From positions 175,280,920 to 175,344,919 of the forward strand of contig JAVMKO010000002.1 in NCBI GenBank assembly GCA_032164245.1: a stretch of 64,000 nucleotides of DNA. Direction: 5' to 3'. The first letter of the stretch is position 1, and each line of letters begins with the position of its first letter. The notes under the pieces are model-generated. The model made no database searches. It worked only from the letters and a program-made list of their open reading frames with translations, and had not been told where the DNA came from. The stretch is from Sternotherus odoratus. Its lineage: Eukaryota > Chordata > Testudines > Kinosternidae. A program made the position numbers and the translations under genes. Shown here piece by piece: positions 58,701 through 64,000 of this stretch.

Positions 58701-61524
58701 CTATTGCCATTGGGGTCTGAGCCCCTTTTCTGGTGCCAAGTGTGGGACGGGTCATACCTGGTTATCTGGGGAGACTCAGCCTCCCCCAGCCTCCCCTATC
58801 CACTTCCCGTGATTATTGGCCTAAGTTTAGAGAAGGTTTAAGTGTATCTTGGTCTCACAATCTCTCTCTAAATTCCTTTGCAAAACTCCTGTTTGCTAGC
58901 ATCTCCAGTCACTTATGAGCTGGCTTTTAAAATCCCCTTTTGCCTTACGTTAGCCCTTCCCCCTTGTCAGGGGATTCTAGAAGGATCAGGGGTCAAAGAT
59001 GCTGTCATCCAATGTACAGGCCAAGAGACACAATGCAGTAACACTAGTTACTTTGCCTACTAGGTACCATGGTCAATCTCTTGCAATAAAGTTATCTTCA
59101 GTTTAGAAGTTTGACATTGCAGGCTTGGTGTTACTTTTGGCATTTCCCTTGCCCTCTTGTCCAGGATTTTTAGTCTGGCTCCATATCATAGGTCAGCCAA
59201 CCACTGTGCATGCTGAGGCTGGCACTTTCACCCTAGCCAGGATCAGTGGCCCATGCAGCTGGAAATGGAGGGGCAAGGGGAAGCTTACCCTGAAGTATTT
59301 CAGCTGGATTGATCTGCTGTGGAGTTGGGGCAATTTAGCAGCTGCTGCTGTGGTGAAGGAAATGGTGGTGCAAGGGGAAAGGTGGACACGTCTATGGCCC
59401 TGTGAGGCTGTATCCACCCTTTACCAAACACGAAGAGCAGCATTCATGAGAACCTGGTGTTTGCACAATGAGCCCCACCAGTACACTTCACAAGAAGAAG
59501 CTGCACACCTGCTGTTGGTGGCTCCAACGTTCTTCATTACATGTCTTCGTGCTGAACTGTCTTGGCTGCTCTGCATCTTGTGTCTGGGTCCTGCATCAGC
59601 GTCAAAGAGATCCTCACAGCATATTGGCTGTCTCCAGGTCCAGCTCCTTCTCCCTTGGGCCTGCTTCTCTCCTACTCATACTTCCACTGTTTGCCACCTT
59701 TTCCATATACCTCACGATTAAGCTGATAGACAGCTCCATGTAGCATTGGCACAGACTCCATGGGTGCTCTGGGGCTGGAGCACCCCTGGGAAAAAATAGT
59801 GTGTGCTTAGCATCCATCAGCCACAGCTGCTTGCCACCACGCTCATCAGCTGATGGGGGTGCAGCCGCCAAACAGCTGGTGGGGGTACTGCTGCTGCCAC
59901 CAAAGAGCTGTTTGGTGGCTCGGGAAAGGGCTTAGGCGAGGGCAGAGAGTAGTGTGTTGGGGGCGGGAAGAGGTGGGGCCATGGGCGAAGGAGCATAGTT
60001 GGGGCAGGGCCTTGGGGTAGAGCTGCAATGGAGCAATCCCAGGGAAAAGGAAAAGCCAGTGCCATGTTGGATTATCTAGTAGCATGTTGCCCCCAAAAGA
60101 GTGCAACTTTAGGTATCTTCTCACGGCACTTCTTGCATTCCTGGTGTTGCCCATCCCAACCAGTTGTTGGCCACCCTTCATGCAATAGCATATTGTGTAT
60201 CACCAAGTCAGCTGCACCTGAATCTTCGCCTCTCCCCAACATGGAAACCAATACTTGCACATTTTATTCAGGCCGGCAGGAAACATGTTAGAAGGATGGT
60301 CTCATCTGAGACAAGCAGGCAATAGAATCAGTTGGGTCACAGAGGTTGTAAAGGAGTATGCTGGTTGCAGAAAAAATTGTGTGCAACCAAGCGTGTTGGT
60401 GGGTACAGCATTGTTAGTACAGATAAATGGCACTAGGCCATCTTTACTCTTGTGTAGTAGAGTGAAGAACAAAAAAAATTCTTACCGCTAATTTCCATTC
60501 TGTAAACAGCGTCTCTCACAATGATGGACATCTGGGATCTTGCCTCCCTCTGCAGCTTCTTGGAGGTGGAGCAGAATTTTGTCTCTGCATACTTTGGCCA
60601 GGCCCCTGCTGCTCCTCCTTGCCACCAGATGGGTTATTCCCAAGCCATATATCTTGCATAACACCACTATTACCAGATATTCCAGTGACAATGAAATAAC
60701 TATGTGCATTAGACCAAGGGAAAACAGTCCTATGGTAACAATTCCACTTAATATCTGACCGTTGGCTCATGAGCCATTTAGGGTGAGTGAAATGAAATTA
60801 TTGGTAAGGAATCGTCCATTCCGCAGCTTTGTGTATCTCTTAATTCTGGATGTAGGGAGGGTTATGAAAACCAAAATTTGGTACATAAGATGTACCCCCA
60901 CCCCTTTTATGAACTTATGCCAAAGTCTATATTGTTTCTGGGCTATCAGCTACAGCAGCTTCCTTTCAAAGGAGGCTTCTTCAGAAGATAGAAAGTCTAC
61001 CTTGTGGTGCTCAATGGAGGTATTAGCTGTAGGCTAAGTGGCTACTTTGCAAATTTCCAAAATGGATGCACTATCTTATTCTGATTATGAGGCTGCTAAG
61101 GATATTATGGAGTGCACCTTGATCTCCTCCAGGACAGGAAGCTTTGATGATATGTAGGTTCCTACAATACATAGTCTAATCCACCAAGCAATGGAGAATT
61201 TGGAAGCTCTGAGTCCTTGACACTTAAGGTAGAAAGATAAGAATAGGTTTCCTGAACTTCTCATGGATTTTGCATGCTTGAGATAGATGTCAGAAGAGTG
61301 CTGAAAATCTAAGGCATGTTTTGAGTATTGAGTATAGAGTATAGATGCACTACTCTATAGTAGCACTAGTATAGAGTATTGAGTGTAGATGCAGTACTAG
61401 GGTATTTTGTAGCTGTTTTTCAGCACCATTGCATCTGTTATCCATGGTGTAAGTTCTAATGTAGATCAAGAACAGGCATTTTTACCCCGTGTCACAAAAG
61501 TAGCTATTTCCCTAGTGTAGATAA
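58701..61524. other. Unassigned, possible decayed repeat
   Basis: Several short open frames on both strands (up to 198 codons at 59125-59721) without known domains. Bases 59755-60015 (GGGGCTGGAGCACCCCTGGG onward) have the look of a dispersed repeat. A minus-strand stretch at 60500-60770 ends at a GTAAGA-like donor near 60483, but nothing links it to a gene. Confidence 0.3.
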
Positions 61525-62050
61525 GGTCTTTGAAAGAGACAAGACGTGTGAGATAATCTCCTTGTTGGACCAACTTTTGGTGGTGAAAGAGAAAAGCCTT
61601 GAGGTTACACGGACCTTACACAGAGATCTTCTTCCTCCTGAAGAAGAGCTCTGTTTAAGCTTGAAAGTTTGTCTCTTTCACCAAGAGACATTGGTCCAAT
61701 AGGCGAGATTACCCCGTCCCCATTCTGTCTCTAATGCTATGTCTACACAGCAACTAGACACTTTCGGCTGGCCCATGCCAGCCAACTCAGGATTGCAGGG
61801 CACGGGCTTTGGGGCTGCTTCACTGCTGTGTGGACTGTGCTGAAACCTGAGCCCTGGGACCCTCGCATCTAACAGGGTCCTAGAGCCCGAGCTCCAGCCC
61901 AAGCCCAGAAGTCTACCCCGCCATGAAACATCTCCACAGCAGGAGCCCTGCGATCCTGAGTTGACTGGCATGGGCCAGCTGAGGGTGTCTAGATGCTGTG
62001 TAGACATATCCTAATATCCTGGGACCAACATGGCTACAACATCACTGCAT
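61525..62050. repeat. Interspersed repeat family B, split by a MITE
   Basis: GAGACAAGACGTGTGAGATA, GTTTGTCTCTTTCACCAAG and, after the inserted MITE, ATCCTGGGACCAACATGGCT then ACAACATCACTGCATAC. Confidence 0.75.
61735..62011. mobile_element. PIF/Harbinger-like MITE with TAA duplication
   Basis: A 277-base element, TGCTATGTCTACACAGCA at left and GATGCTGTGTAGACATATCC at right, between TAA at 61732-61734 and 62012-62014. Removing it restores the family-B order. Confidence 0.85.
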
Positions 62051-64000
62051 ACAAGGGCTTTGAAAGCACTTTCGTTTCAACCCCTCCAGCAACGGCAGGA
62101 GAATAGACCTTAAAATTTTTGCAGAGTATGTTCATGGTTCCCTTAACTGGTAAAAGTCATATCCCATTAACATTTAAACAGGCCAGTTCTTGAGTGACAG
62201 GAATTTTCCTAACTACTGGTATGACATAAGAATGAAAAGCTCTCCATTAGCCAGACATATTCACAATTATAAGCACATAAGTAAAAAAGTCACTGGTATA
62301 ATATATGTCGATTGCAGCCAACAACAGTCAGATAATTTATTGCCTGTCCTGGACGGTGTCAGAGAATTTCATAAACTTGCCCAGAATTTAAATTAGACTC
62401 AAAGCTAATCCCTGGAAAATAAAGACAGACTGATTTAGCATTTCAGCTGAATTGAATAAATGCATATTATTTTTTCATTTCCCTAAATTATAGCAAATCT
62501 GTTTTAAAAGGGAGGAAGCTTCTAAGGATCTGAGGGCTGCAAACAGTGATTCAAATGAAATTCTTCCTCATCCCCATAGGGCCATCAAGAAGAAGTTTCT
62601 TTATGGAGTTCTACACTCCTCTACAGTTTTTATATTGATGTGAAGAGGAATTTTATAGACTGTAGAGCAGGTGAACTATTTGGGAAGGAAACATGGGGAA
62701 CGTCAACCCCCATTGGGATTGTCCTACACTAATGCAAATAAAACTACAAGGACATTTAACTCCTTAACACCAGCAGAATTGGCATCTCCTACTCTCAGTT
62801 TGTCTAAGTATTTATACTGTGCTCCTCACTATGGCTGCAGTTTGAATTAGCATGTATAAGTGTACATTTGATTCCTGACCCCAAAGTGTTAATCAAATTT
62901 GACAGCAATTTATGCTGAATTTACAGGTGAGTTGAATGATTAATTATGTTGTGGCTGTTCTCCAAAATCTTGGTGCACTCTTGCTCTCTCGCGACTTCAT
63001 ACATTAGCAATAGCCTAGCATGCTTAGATAAGCACTAATGTAATATATGTTGTGGTGCACATTTTATACCCTCCCCCCCTTCTTCAGTGGGTTTGAGAGG
63101 CCATTAGAGTTTGTGAGTAGATATGGGCTGATGTTTTTTCCAGATGCTGATGACAACCATGGTGGGCCAGGCTCATGGCCACACTGCTGAAAACTGGCCA
63201 CATAGCCAGCAAATTTGGGCAGGGGAGGAATCCTCGCAAGTAGAGGAACCTTCTGGCTGTGCAGGCCCAGACAGCCTGCAAACTGGCCAAGATACTGTTC
63301 AGAGGTGAGTGGCAAAGGTGTTATTAAAGTTTTATTCTGGAACCAAGTGTAGCAGATTTGGCCAGGCAGAAGGTTATGTTAGCCTACAGGTCCTCAGGCA
63401 TGGCTCCTCTGTCTTGTACCAGGTTGTTGCCTGTTGGTCCCAGAATTTGGAAGCTGCAAAGGTGGCTAAATACCACCTTTGCCTCTTCACTGCTGGCCAG
63501 TATCTCGACCAGTTTCCAGGTGTCTGGACCTGTCTCTTCAGCTGATCTGGACTGGAAAATGCAAGTGGGTATCCTTCAGTGGTGGGGTGAGACTGGGGCA
63601 GAAATAGAGCCGGATAGTGGGGGGTGATAATGGTGGATTGGGAGAAACTACCAGAGAATATGGCTGATTATGGGACCTCCCCGCCCCCATGGGTTTGAGT
63701 GTTTGGCCGTCATTTGCTTGCAGCACAGAGATCTGCTTAGAAGCAGCACAGCCCACATACTTGAAGAGACCTTTGATCGTGTCGGGTGTCTGTTAGAAAT
63801 CTGAAGTAGTAAAGAGTTTGTTCCATTTTCTTGGTGTTGGGCTGTTTACATTGTCTGGGATTTGCTTTTGTTGTGTTGCGTTTTATTGCTCTGGACTGTA
63901 ATTTTAATGGGAAGCTGATATTGGTGTGCATTATTATATATTGAAAATAAATATTGCTTCTTTTAAATAGTGGGGGTGTAGAATTGTGGAAGACTAAGTG
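62051..64000. other. Nothing firm
   Basis: No supported gene. A minus-strand frame at 63538-63756 starts MGCAASK (see findings). No exon structure could be confirmed. Confidence 0.4.

Noticed and set aside
59125..59721. 198-codon plus-strand frame
   Set aside because: No recognisable domain, overlapping frames on the other strand, atypical composition and no exon context.

Overview
The window reads as a vertebrate nuclear genome, most likely a turtle or other non-avian sauropsid. It holds one split host gene in a dense background of CR1-type LINE pieces, a tRNA-headed SINE with a CR1-like tail, many hAT and PIF/Harbinger-like MITEs, a Helitron and a Ty3/Gypsy element. There is no bacterial-style gene layout. 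The taxon is inferred from the repeat set and from protein resemblance recalled from knowledge of the families; no search was run.

Host gene: the N-terminal half of an ABCB-type full transporter, best matched to ABCB5, lies on the minus strand from 31747 down to 797. Thirteen exons join with perfect phase into 577 open codons. They cover the start codon, transmembrane segments 1-6 and the first nucleotide-binding domain through Walker A, Q-loop, signature and Walker B. The second half of the gene lies beyond the left edge. A TATA-type promoter with a possible noncoding first exon is proposed at 41600-41941. To the right of that I find no convincing host gene.

Layout: 1-9.9 kb is ABCB5 NBD1 and membrane exons. 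9.9-17 kb is a large intron cluster of nested transposons (a palindromic hAT relative with a MITE and a solo LTR inside it, a Helitron, Harbinger-like MITEs). 17.9-20.5 kb holds exons 4, 3 and 2. 20.5-26.75 kb is an old hAT MITE split by a nearly complete Gmr1-like Ty3/Gypsy element, in which integrase precedes reverse transcriptase and Gag resembles SCAN. 27-31.3 kb holds CR1 and SINE copies. 31.65 kb is the first coding exon. 32-64 kb is upstream or intergenic DNA with more MITEs, a hAT-Charlie-type transposase relic on the minus strand at about 49.2-50.8 kb, and a second copy of the palindromic hAT family at 54.6-56.1 kb.

Many insertions keep recognisable target-site duplications, so their relative order can be read directly. 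The most distinctive items are the Gmr1-like element with an LTR minisatellite whose copy number differs between its two LTRs, the two-copy hAT family with about 0.6 kb inverted arms derived from the transposase C-terminus, and two head-to-head inverted retroposon dimers.
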